Source of the DNA: Methanomethylovorans sp. PtaU1.Bin093
GTDB taxonomy: Archaea > Halobacteriota > Methanosarcinia > Methanosarcinales > Methanosarcinaceae
Length of the DNA: 64,000 nt
Assembly: GCF_002067275.1 (NCBI RefSeq)
Contig: NZ_MVQX01000013.1
Coordinates: 62,001-126,000 of the forward strand
Direction: 5' to 3'
In this document: piece by piece, positions 1-7,194 of the stretch
Layout of the letters: every line of letters begins with the position of its first letter
Numbering within the stretch: the first letter of the stretch is position 1
Translations under genes and position numbers: made by a program
Notes under the pieces: model-generated
What the model was told of the DNA's origin: nothing
The model's database searches: none
What the model saw: only the letters and a program-made list of their open reading frames with translations

Positions 1-1022
1 CTGGCATAAATGGCAGAAACTATATGGTCGGCTTTCTGCTGCTTGTATTGTTTCAGAAGCAAGCACATCTCCTCATCAACTATTTTTTCTGCCTTCTTAG
101 CTTCTTCCTTGCGTTGTGCAAGGTTCCTTTCGTTTATGATCCTTAGATTATCGATATTATAGAGTTTGACATGCCCTATCTCTGCAACACTAGATTCAAT
201 ATCTCTCGGGTTGGCGATATCGATGAGAAGTAGGTCCCTTTCCCGGCCTTTCATGATCTCTTCTATCAAAGATCTTTTAAGTACATAGTGAGGTGCTGAC
301 GTGGCACTGATCACTACATCTGCCTTCCGTACATTTTCGGCCAGGTTCTCAAAACGCACTGCATGGCCTCCCATGCTATTGGCCAGATCTCGGGCTTTTT
401 CAAAAGTGCGATTCGCTATATATATCAGGTCCATATCTCTATGGGCAAGCGCCCTGGTCACAAGAGTTCCCATCTCCCCGGTGCCTATCACGAGGATCAT
501 TTTTCCTTCCAGGCCACCAAGTACCATTTCAGCCAGATCGACTGCAGCTGAGCCAATTGATACCGCACCTCTGTTCACTTCTGTTTCCGTGCGGACGCGC
601 TTACCTACCTGTATGGCTTTGCTGAAGGCCGTATCAAGCATTCTCCCGGTAGTACCTGTTTTTTTTGCTAGCAGGTACATATCTCTTATCTGGCCAAGGA
701 TCTGGTCTTCGCCGACTATCATGGATTCCAGTCCGCAAGCCAGCCGAAGCAGGTGTAAAAGTGACTCGTTGTGGTCCAGGAATTCGACCACCTGTAAGGG
801 AAAGGCCATACTTTTTGCAAAATTGAACAGCACACTGCTACCTTTCGGGGAAACCACATATATCTCTATGCGGTTGCAGGTCTTCATTACCACACATTCG
901 TGGACGAACTCATTGGAATAAAGGTTCCTGAGCACTTCTTCAAGGTCACCGTTCCAGGACCTTTCCATTTCTTCTATACTGGCTTTGGAATGGGTTATCA
1001 CCATGCTGTTGATCTCGGTCAA
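1..1022 (-). CDS. hemA: Glutamyl-tRNA reductase HemA (C-terminus cut by window edge)
   Basis: First committed enzyme of C5-pathway tetrapyrrole synthesis: NADPH-dependent reduction of glutamyl-tRNA to glutamate-1-semialdehyde. Reading the minus strand gives the family N-terminus MVITHSKASIEEME, the catalytic-cysteine motif KTCNRIEIYV with Cys near residue 49, and later the NADPH-domain stretch GEMGTLVTRAL followed by IYIANRT. The start is taken as a TTG at 1022-1020, five bases after a GGAGGT ribosome binding site, giving LTEINSMVITHSK; the next in-frame ATG is three codons later. The frame stays open to base 1, so the gene is partial only because the window ends. It is the last visible gene of a minus-strand heme operon. 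Identification is secure. Confidence 0.93.
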   Translation of the reverse strand, partial: MTEINSMVITHSKASIEEMERSWNGDLEEVLRNLYSNEFVHECVVMKTCNRIEIYVVSPKGSSVLFNFAKSMAFPLQVVEFLDHNESLLHLLRLACGLESMIVGEDQILGQIRDMYLLAKKTGTTGRMLDTAFSKAIQVGKRVRTETEVNRGAVSIGSAAVDLAEMVLGGLEGKMILVIGTGEMGTLVTRALAHRDMDLIYIANRTFEKARDLANSMGGHAVRFENLAENVRKADVVISATSAPHYVLKRSLIEEIMKGRERDLLLIDIANPRDIESSVAEIGHVKLYNIDNLRIINERNLAQRKEEAKKAEKIVDEEMCLLLKQYKQQKADHIVSAIYA

Positions 1023-1088
1023 TGTGTACCTCCATCGTTACTAATGGGCGGCTCCATTTCTGAGATATGGGAGTGTGGTTCCATGATA

Positions 1089-1760
1089 TCAATCTTTCTT
1101 ATTGATTTGTTCCTGTACTATATCATATGCTCTCTTATACGCTTTTTCGTATGATCCAGCGATGTATTCCCAGACAATCGGATCTTCCAGTACTTTCCAG
1201 AGGATCGATCTGCGATGCTTTTGTTCTTTCACATGTTCCTTTAGATAGTTTCTGATATCGTTCTGCAGTATTATCATCTGCTCGTATTCGGGGGTAATGA
1301 CCTTTTCGATTTTCTGACGGACATATCTTGAAAAGGCCGGACTTGCACCAGAGGTGGAAATACCTATTACAAGATCTCCTCTGTGGATCACAGCTGGTAT
1401 CGTTATTTCCCCTATGGTGTCTACCTGATTTGTCAATATGTTCAGGGACCTTGCAATGGATGTGATCCTATCGTTTATTTGTCTGTTACTGGTTGCAGGG
1501 ATCACAAGAAAAGCATCATCTACAAGCTCTTTGATATTGTTATCTGAAAGCGTGCCTGCATCCGTTCGTATCAGTGTTACAAGATCTTGATCATGGAGCT
1601 CACTTAGTCTGTGAGAGAAATTTCTGCTGACCACGATCGTATTTGCATATTCGCTGAACAATTCTGCCTTTCTCTCCCCTACGGAGCCTCCGCCAAAGAT
1701 CACCACTGTTCTGTCGTGCAGGTCGACCATCAGCGGAAGAAATCGTTTGTTCTCTGGCAT
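1089..1760 (-). CDS. sirC: Precorrin-2 dehydrogenase / siroheme synthase N-terminal type
   Basis: A 223-residue Met8p/CysG-B-like protein that would oxidise precorrin-2 to sirohydrochlorin with NAD+, on the way to siroheme, which archaea use as the heme precursor. The N-terminal Rossmann motif VVIFGGGSVGERKAE lies at about residues 18-33, and the conserved GISTSGASPAFSR block at about 130-145. The ATG follows an AGGAG site. It sits between ahbB and hemA, so all steps point into the same pathway. A chelatase role cannot be judged from sequence. The symbol sirC is used for the dehydrogenase function. Confidence 0.88.
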   Translation of the reverse strand: MPENKRFLPLMVDLHDRTVVIFGGGSVGERKAELFSEYANTIVVSRNFSHRLSELHDQDLVTLIRTDAGTLSDNNIKELVDDAFLVIPATSNRQINDRITSIARSLNILTNQVDTIGEITIPAVIHRGDLVIGISTSGASPAFSRYVRQKIEKVITPEYEQMIILQNDIRNYLKEHVKEQKHRRSILWKVLEDPIVWEYIAGSYEKAYKRAYDIVQEQINKKD

Positions 1761-1797
1761 GTTATTCTCCTATTTGATACTGGGATCTATGATGTTA

Positions 1798-2262
1798 CTA
1801 AAGTCTTATGCCAATCTTCTTAAATTCCTTCTCACTGAACATGACCTTATAGTCATCTATTCCTGTAAGTTTTGATATTTCTTCGGCAATGGCCAGGCAG
1901 TCATCACGGGAATACGAATGGACCATTGTGAAAATATTGTACGGCCAGCCAGGATGACGGGGGCGGGCATAACAATGTGTCACATCATCTATGGTTGCCA
2001 TTATTCCACCCACATCTTCCACATCTTCATCGGGAACGTTCCAGACGCACATTGCATTAGCAGTAATACCGATGTCCCGATGTCCTATGGAGGCGCCGAA
2101 TCTTCTTATTATGCCCAGCTCTTTCATCAAAGTGATCTGCTTAACGACTTCTTCCTCGGTTATGCCAAGCTGTTGTGAAATATCTTGGTAAGGTGATGAA
2201 GTGATGGGTATGCCTTCCTGTGTCAGGATAAGTATCTGTTTTTGAATATCTGTCATTTCCAT
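1798..2262 (-). CDS. ahbB: Siroheme decarboxylase subunit AhbB
   Basis: An Lrp/AsnC-like protein of 154 residues: an N-terminal helix-turn-helix (ITSSPYQDISQQLGITEEEV, about residues 20-39) followed by an AsnC-type ligand-binding fold. In the archaeal heme pathway AhbA and AhbB form the enzyme that decarboxylates siroheme to 12,18-didecarboxysiroheme; they are not transcription factors despite the fold. The assignment to AhbB rather than a regulator rests on its place directly after ahbA and ahbD, five bases from ahbA. The start is the first of two close ATGs (M-E-M); the second, at 2256, is possible. Confidence 0.88.
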   Translation of the reverse strand: MEMTDIQKQILILTQEGIPITSSPYQDISQQLGITEEEVVKQITLMKELGIIRRFGASIGHRDIGITANAMCVWNVPDEDVEDVGGIMATIDDVTHCYARPRHPGWPYNIFTMVHSYSRDDCLAIAEEISKLTGIDDYKVMFSEKEFKKIGIRL

Positions 2263-2266
2263 AGTA

Positions 2267-2722
2267 TCACTTTATCTTGAACTTGACCCCTATCTTGAAC
2301 AGCTGGGTGGTTGGCAGGTCCATCATTGGACATTGGATCTCCTGCCTCAGTTCCTCAAGTATTTCCTGCAGGCGTTCGTTGCTGGATGCGGAGAGGGTGA
2401 ACCATACATTATAATCTCCGGGACGCAGATAGTTGTGTGATACTTCAGGATAGGAGTTTATTAGTTCTGCGATCTGTTCTATCTTCTCTTCCGGGGCTTT
2501 CAAAGCAACAAGCGTACCTACACGACCGGTCTCTTTACTGTTTATAATAGGTCCTATACGCCTTACAGCTCCTTCGTCCAGAAGGCGTTGCATGCGTTTG
2601 ATCACTTCGTCCTCAGAGATCCCTGTCTTATCTGCCAGTATCCTGAAAGGATGTGCATCAAGTGGGAAATCCAGTTGTACAAGATTGAGGAGTTTCTTAT
2701 CTGTTTCATCTAGCAGGATCAT
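2267..2722 (-). CDS. ahbA: Siroheme decarboxylase subunit AhbA
   Basis: The partner subunit of AhbB, 151 residues, with the same Lrp/AsnC architecture: HTH around FRILADKTGISEDEVIKRMQ and a C-terminal domain containing PEVSHNYLRPGDYNVWFTL, where a conserved YNVW-type segment lies in the substrate cavity of this family. The start was set at the ATG at 2722 (MILLDETDKK), because reading further upstream would run 120 bases into the ahbD coding region in another frame. With this start ahbA overlaps the end of ahbD by 17 bases, consistent with translational coupling. Confidence 0.88.
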   Translation of the reverse strand: MILLDETDKKLLNLVQLDFPLDAHPFRILADKTGISEDEVIKRMQRLLDEGAVRRIGPIINSKETGRVGTLVALKAPEEKIEQIAELINSYPEVSHNYLRPGDYNVWFTLSASSNERLQEILEELRQEIQCPMMDLPTTQLFKIGVKFKIK

Positions 2723-3794
2723 GTGAGCCCTCGTTTTTAGGTATGTAAATACAGTATGGTTCTTCGGCGAGGTAGTCTCCAGTCGCTGCATAAGCTCGTG
2801 CCCTGCATCCGGAGCATACATTCTTGAATTCGCACCTGCCACATTTGCCTTTCAATTTTGAAGTATCTCTCAGGTCTTTGAATACCTGTGCATCAGTCCA
2901 GATTTCCCTGAAGGGCAGCTGCCTTATGTTACCTGCACGCACTGGCAGGTATCCGCAGGGATACACATCACCTGTACTGGAAACAAAGCAAAAACCTGTG
3001 CCTCCAAGACAACCTTTTGTCATTGCCTCGTATCCGTGAGTTTTGACCGAGACCTCAATACCCTCTTTCTTGGCACGCTGGCGCATTATACGGAAATAAT
3101 GGGGTGCACATGTTGCCTTCAACTGGATAGGTGTTGTTTTTTGCTGTTCATAGAACCAGTTAAGGACACGCTCATACTCAACAGGCGGTATCTCTTCATT
3201 TTCCATTTCTTTACCCCTGCCTGTGGGTACAAGCAAAAATATATGTAAAGCCTCTGCGCCGATATCTTCTGCCATTCTGAGAATATGGGGTATCTCATCA
3301 ACATTCCTTTTTGTAACAGTAGTATTTATTTGGAACTCTATGCCTGCTTTTTTAAGTGCTTCTATACCTCTCATGGAACCTTCAAAAGCACCCGGAACAC
3401 AGCGAAAATCGTCATGTGAACTTGCAGTAGCCCCATCGAGACTTACGCTCACCCTTTTGATACCTGCTTCAAGAAGCTGCTTCGTGACCTCTTCGGTGAC
3501 AAGTGTACCATTTGTGGCAAGCACAACCCTTAGCCCTTTTTCGGTACCATAACGTGCTAGTTCGTATACATCTCCTCTTACAAGAGGTTCACCACCGCTA
3601 AGGATCAAAATGGGATTGCCCATTTCCGCTATCTCATCGATGAAATGTTTCGCTTCCTTAGCGTCAAGCTCTCCTTCAGGTATCTGTGAAGTAGAGGCTC
3701 CTCTGCAGTGTTTACAAGAAAGGTTGCAGCCAGCGGTCAGTTCCCACGCAATTAATCTGGGAGGTTTGAAAGAAGGCTCAATATTTTGTTCCAT
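2706..3794 (-). CDS. ahbD: Radical SAM heme b synthase AhbD
   Basis: A 362-residue radical SAM protein with the CxxxCxxC cluster motif CNLSCKHC at about residues 23-30, the GGEP motif at about 66-69, and a C-terminal SPASM-type region with cysteines in GCLGGTGFCF, YPCGY and KCGRCEFKNVCSGC, which would hold an auxiliary Fe-S cluster. AhbD oxidatively decarboxylates the two propionates of Fe-coproporphyrin III to give heme b. The family also contains NirJ-like and AhbC enzymes, but adjacency to ahbA and ahbB and the LIAWELTAGCN start favour AhbD. It is the first gene of the minus-strand operon. AhbC is not in this window. Confidence 0.87.
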   Translation of the reverse strand: MEQNIEPSFKPPRLIAWELTAGCNLSCKHCRGASTSQIPEGELDAKEAKHFIDEIAEMGNPILILSGGEPLVRGDVYELARYGTEKGLRVVLATNGTLVTEEVTKQLLEAGIKRVSVSLDGATASSHDDFRCVPGAFEGSMRGIEALKKAGIEFQINTTVTKRNVDEIPHILRMAEDIGAEALHIFLLVPTGRGKEMENEEIPPVEYERVLNWFYEQQKTTPIQLKATCAPHYFRIMRQRAKKEGIEVSVKTHGYEAMTKGCLGGTGFCFVSSTGDVYPCGYLPVRAGNIRQLPFREIWTDAQVFKDLRDTSKLKGKCGRCEFKNVCSGCRARAYAATGDYLAEEPYCIYIPKNEGSHDPAR

Positions 3795-4012
3795 ATTGAT
3801 CTCAAAGGTTACAGTTATTTTTGGTATTTACTATCATAAATTTAGTATTTACAGTAAATATTTGATATATTGTGTCAATCGGCTTAAATAGGATGTGTCT
3901 ATACTCACTAACCCATATTAATAATTAGTTGTGTTGTTTAAAGATGCGGACGTGTAACTATGAAATATGGGCATTTGTTCACAGATGATCAGTATGCAAT
4001 AAAGGTGGTAAT
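3795..4012. promoter_or_regulatory. Divergent promoter region between ahb and ccm/prenyl operons
   Basis: A 218-base AT-rich spacer separates the heme operon (minus) from the ccmD-like gene (plus). It holds several A/T-rich blocks that could be TATA elements for both directions, such as the stretch near 3838-3865 for ahbD and 3917-3930 for ccmD. A GGTGGT ribosome binding site at 4004-4009 serves the GTG start at 4013. No clear operator palindrome was seen. Confidence 0.5.
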
Positions 4013-4141
4013 GTGGAAGCTTTCGTTGTTGCCTTCTTTATAACCTGGATAGTTATACTTTTATATATCCTTCGCATGATTAGGACTTATTCCCATTTGC
4101 AACGTGAGATAAACATACTTAAGAAAGTGGGCAGGAATTGA
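4013..4141 (+). CDS. ccmD: CcmD-like small membrane protein, cytochrome c maturation
   Basis: A 42-residue protein starting with GTG: VEAFVVAFFITWIVILLYI is a single N-terminal membrane helix, followed by a basic amphipathic tail RMIRTYSHLQREINILKKVG. This size, one-helix topology and basic coiled tail match CcmD, the small subunit that joins CcmC and CcmE in heme delivery. The GTG lies four bases after a GGTGGT site, and an in-frame TGA at 3986 limits how far upstream it can start. It ends seven bases before the CcmE-like gene, which supports the assignment; the protein is too short for sequence alone to prove it. Confidence 0.7.
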   Translation: MEAFVVAFFITWIVILLYILRMIRTYSHLQREINILKKVGRN

Positions 4142-4148
4142 GTTAGGT

Positions 4149-4529
4149 ATGGAAAAACAGCAAAAAACCATTGCAGCTATCCTGTTCGTGACATTGGTTG
4201 CGGTAATTGGTCTGTGGGGGATTGATCTTTCCCAGGGTTACTCAATGGTATCCGAATTGACAAATGATCCCCAATCACATATAGGGGATGAGGTCAATAC
4301 CATGGGCAACATAAAGAACGGGACTTTACAGGTAGCACCAGGCATTATTACTTTTTTGCTGGTAGATGTGGAGGATCATGTTTCTGAGATCCAGGTAGAG
4401 TATACCGGTGATCTGCCTGCAAACTTTGCTGAAGGGCAGGGCATAAGTCTGAGCGGGACCATGGTTTCTGCTCAGAAGATAGAAGCGCACCAGATAGTGA
4501 TGGGATGCCCATCTAAATATACTGAGTAA
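4149..4529 (+). CDS. ccmE: CcmE-like heme chaperone with CxxxY site
   Basis: A 126-residue protein with an N-terminal membrane anchor (about residues 7-24) and an OB-fold-like domain outside it. CcmE carries heme covalently before transfer to apocytochrome c. Bacterial CcmE commonly uses a His in an HxxxY motif; here the same place near the C-terminus reads CPSKY, the cysteine variant CxxxY known from archaea. The segment VNTMGNIKNGTL resembles the family's V-x-G-x-V block. It is preceded by the CcmD-like gene and overlaps the prenyl synthase start by one base (TAATG). Confidence 0.85.
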   Translation: MEKQQKTIAAILFVTLVAVIGLWGIDLSQGYSMVSELTNDPQSHIGDEVNTMGNIKNGTLQVAPGIITFLLVDVEDHVSEIQVEYTGDLPANFAEGQGISLSGTMVSAQKIEAHQIVMGCPSKYTE

Positions 4530-5440
4530 TGTTATTTGAATGGGTAAAGCAAGATAGCGGATATGGTCAAATTATGATGAGAGTCGAGGATTTTGAGGAG
4601 TACAGGCAGATCAATCTAGCACTTGCAGGTCTTATCCACAAGATGGATGGGTCTTCTCAGATGAAGAAGATGTTAAATCATGTGTGCAGTTCTGGTGGGA
4701 AAAAAATAAGACCTCTCATCCTGATGCTTTCCACAGAAGTATGTGGCGGAGATATGAATAAGAGCATCGATGCTGCACTGGCTATTGAGCTGATACACTC
4801 AGCTTCTCTTATCCACGATGATCTTCTTGATGGTGGCATCCTAAGAAGGGGAATGCCTTCGGCCCATGAGAAATATGGAGTTGCAGCGGCACTTCTTTGT
4901 GGTGATTTTCTCATCTCTAAGGCGATAACGCTCATCTCGTCATATGGGCATGATGCAGTCTATGAGTTCGGAAGTGCAGGAATGTACATGGCTGAAGGGG
5001 AAACGATAGATATAAAAAGTGTGAACGAGGAATTCAGGCAGAAGAACTATTTCGATTGCATTAATAAAAAAACAGCTTCCCTTTTTGCATCCAGTGCAGC
5101 GATAGGAGCATATATCGCAGGATGCAGTAAGGATGAGGCTTTGAGATTCCATGCATTCGGGGAGAATGTGGGCATAGCATACCAGGTAGTTGATGATCTT
5201 CTGGAGTTCCTTGAAGAACTTGAAGACAAGAAGTCCACACAAGAATCAGTTACATTGCCTCAAATATTCAATCGTGCTCTGGGACGTGAAGAGGCAGTAA
5301 AAAGGACCATTGCAGAGGTTCACAGATATGTGGGCTTTGCCAAAGACCTGCTGAGCACGTTCAGGCCATGCGCTGCAAGGGAAAAATTGCTGCAGATCAC
5401 TGATTATATAACGGTTGACCTGCTCCCGGGCACGATATGA
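4529..5440 (+). CDS. Trans-polyprenyl diphosphate synthase, probably for methanophenazine
   Basis: A class I prenyl-chain elongation enzyme of 303 residues. The first aspartate-rich motif is DDLLD (within SLIHDDLLDGGILRRG), and the second is present as DDLLE, where the last Asp is replaced by Glu. GGKKIRP upstream is the allylic substrate-binding block. Membrane-lipid GGPP synthases share this fold, but placement among heme and cytochrome c genes suggests the enzyme that makes the long side chain of methanophenazine; chain length cannot be read reliably. The ATG at 4529 overlaps the ccmE stop; internal ATGs at 4574 and 4577 are alternative starts. Confidence 0.8.
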   Translation: MLFEWVKQDSGYGQIMMRVEDFEEYRQINLALAGLIHKMDGSSQMKKMLNHVCSSGGKKIRPLILMLSTEVCGGDMNKSIDAALAIELIHSASLIHDDLLDGGILRRGMPSAHEKYGVAAALLCGDFLISKAITLISSYGHDAVYEFGSAGMYMAEGETIDIKSVNEEFRQKNYFDCINKKTASLFASSAAIGAYIAGCSKDEALRFHAFGENVGIAYQVVDDLLEFLEELEDKKSTQESVTLPQIFNRALGREEAVKRTIAEVHRYVGFAKDLLSTFRPCAAREKLLQITDYITVDLLPGTI

Positions 5441-5473
5441 ATCCTTCTATTAATTTCAATTTCAGGTGAACGG

Positions 5474-6658
5474 ATGCGAGTATACGATAGATCGGTTATC
5501 AGAATAGATGCTGGTATCGAGAATGGAAAAGTAGTGCTTGAAAGTGAAGGGCCATTAAATCCTATTGCTAAACCAATTATCAGCAGGATCAATGGTATCT
5601 TTCAGGAAGAGAAGCCTATATGTGCCGATGAGCAGAACATTGTTTTTTCAACGTGGGTACCTCCTATACCGGGTGATGTGTTCAACAGGTTAATCAGTGC
5701 AGAAATAAGCTCGATACTCAAAAAAAGGGTTCCTGACCAGTTTTCCATTGGCGTGACTTCCAGGTGCCCTAATAATTGCATACACTGTGGAGCTGCTGAT
5801 ATTGTTACAAAGACCGAGCTTACCATTGAGCAGATCAACAGTACAGTATCGCAGGCGATTGAACTTGGTTCATACCATATTTCCATTGATGGTGGCGAGA
5901 CCATGATGCGTAATGATCTCCCTGAAATGGTAAAGGCCGTGGACAAGAACAAAGCTATTGTTACCTGCTTTACTTCCGGTTTCAGGCTTACAGAAGAAAG
6001 GGCGAAGGATCTGAAGGCTGCAGGTCTTTATGCCACCCATATAAGTATTGATAGTCCCCGGGAAGAGGAACATGACCGGGTTCGAGGGCGTGAGGGGGCT
6101 TTTAAGGACAGTCTACAGGGTATCAAGAGCACTTTGGGAGCTGGCATGTTAGCTGATATGTTCGTAGTTGTTTCACCTCATAATATTGATGAACTTGAGG
6201 ATTTCTACGGGCTTGCTGAAAACCTGGGCATGCATGAATTGTCCATCTATGAGATCGTTGCAGTTGGGCGCTGGCTGGAACACGAGGATGAGGTAATTTC
6301 AGACTCAGACGTGAAGATGCTGGGAAGGTTCCAGAAGGAAAAGAACACAAAGCCAAGCGGTCCAAGGGTGACAGCTCTTCCATATTTCATGGGACCTGAT
6401 CAGTTCGGTTGTTTCGCTGGCAGAAGATGGATGCATGTCACAGCGGGAGGAGATGTTCTTCCCTGTGCTTATACGCCTTTCTCTTTTGGGAACATAACGG
6501 AGGAAGGGCTGGATGCAATCTGGAAGCGGATGGGGCAACATGAAGCGTACAGGAAGAATGCAGATTTTTGCAGGATGCGGGACCAGAGATTCAGGCAAAA
6601 ATACATTCATGTTATCCCCAAAGATGCCACTTTGCCATTAAGGCTTGATAGGCCTTAA
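5474..6658 (+). CDS. Radical SAM protein with C-terminal cysteines, function unassigned
   Basis: A 394-residue protein. About 95 N-terminal residues precede the CxxxCxxC motif CPNNCIHC; GGET stands for the usual GGEP motif. In the last 100 residues there are three more cysteines in a SPASM-like pattern (FGCFAG, LPCAY, DFCRM), so an auxiliary cluster is likely. It follows the prenyl synthase by 33 bases in the same direction and ends the operon at a pair of hairpins. It lacks the ISKLLCG-type N-terminus I associate with AhbC. A role in methanophenazine or heme/cytochrome maturation is inferred from context only. Confidence 0.75.
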   Translation: MRVYDRSVIRIDAGIENGKVVLESEGPLNPIAKPIISRINGIFQEEKPICADEQNIVFSTWVPPIPGDVFNRLISAEISSILKKRVPDQFSIGVTSRCPNNCIHCGAADIVTKTELTIEQINSTVSQAIELGSYHISIDGGETMMRNDLPEMVKAVDKNKAIVTCFTSGFRLTEERAKDLKAAGLYATHISIDSPREEEHDRVRGREGAFKDSLQGIKSTLGAGMLADMFVVVSPHNIDELEDFYGLAENLGMHELSIYEIVAVGRWLEHEDEVISDSDVKMLGRFQKEKNTKPSGPRVTALPYFMGPDQFGCFAGRRWMHVTAGGDVLPCAYTPFSFGNITEEGLDAIWKRMGQHEAYRKNADFCRMRDQRFRQKYIHVIPKDATLPLRLDRP

Positions 6659-6664
6659 AAGAAA

Positions 6665-6711
6665 AAGGATGTTATCCTTTATATTGGGATATCATCCTCT
6701 GATACCCTTTT
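6665..6711 (+). terminator. Two tandem hairpins ending the ccm/prenyl/radical SAM operon
   Basis: Seven bases after the radical SAM stop lies AAGGAT-GTT-ATCCTT (6665-6679), followed by a second hairpin: GGG-A-TATCA (6686-6694), loop TCCTC, TGATACCC (6700-6707) and then TTTT. The second has the shape of an intrinsic terminator. It separates this operon from the ATP synthase promoter. Confidence 0.6.
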
Positions 6712-6779
6712 CACTTGAATACCGCAAATCATTCATAATTCTAATTATATAATATTCACGTCGGGGAGGGCTCATGAAA

Positions 6780-6867
6780 CCGAATACTTTATATTCAAAG
6801 TTATAATTACAGTGGGTATCTTATCACATTAAACGAATTAGTAATCACCTTTGCATGAGGATTATGC
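6780..6867 (+). promoter_or_regulatory. Promoter of the aha ATP synthase operon
   Basis: ACTTTATATTC around 6785-6796 is a good archaeal TATA box; a start about 25 bases downstream would leave a leader of roughly 45-50 bases before ahaH. The GAGG at 6855-6858 is the likely ribosome binding site. A second A/T block (6741-6756) lies upstream. Transcription start is inferred. Confidence 0.5.
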
Positions 6868-7194
6868 ATGGCCAAAGATAAAATCTTATCAGAAATCAAA
6901 CAAGCAGAAACCAATGCGCGGGATATGGTGGAAGACGCCATTAAGGAGAAGAATGATCGCATTTCCAAAGCCCGTGTTGAGGCCAGAGAGATAATAAAAC
7001 AGGCTGAGGTGGATGCTCATAAGTCGGCTCAGAGCACTCTCAGATCTGCAGAACATGAGCTTGCTTCCGAAAAGCAAAAAATTGTCGAACAAGGTAAAGA
7101 GGAAGCAAACATTATTGCTAAGGATGCAAAGGCGAAAGTCGATAGGGCAGTAGAGAATCTCATTAAAGAATTTGAGAGGGCGGTCCATGCTTAA
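6868..7194 (+). CDS. ahaH: A-type ATP synthase subunit H (peripheral stalk)
   Basis: A 108-residue, almost wholly helical protein with long runs of Lys, Glu and Ala (EIKQAETNARDMVEDAIKEK and on), the pattern of the coiled coil that pairs with subunit E in the peripheral stalk. It opens the operon, as in Methanosarcina aha clusters. No catalytic motif is expected. Its last eight bases overlap the start of ahaI. Confidence 0.92.
   Translation: MAKDKILSEIKQAETNARDMVEDAIKEKNDRISKARVEAREIIKQAEVDAHKSAQSTLRSAEHELASEKQKIVEQGKEEANIIAKDAKAKVDRAVENLIKEFERAVHA

Noticed and set aside
301..921. A 206-residue plus-strand open frame
   Set aside because: It is antisense to hemA, whose minus-strand translation shows clear family motifs; the plus frame is Ser/Arg-rich and has no recognisable domain.
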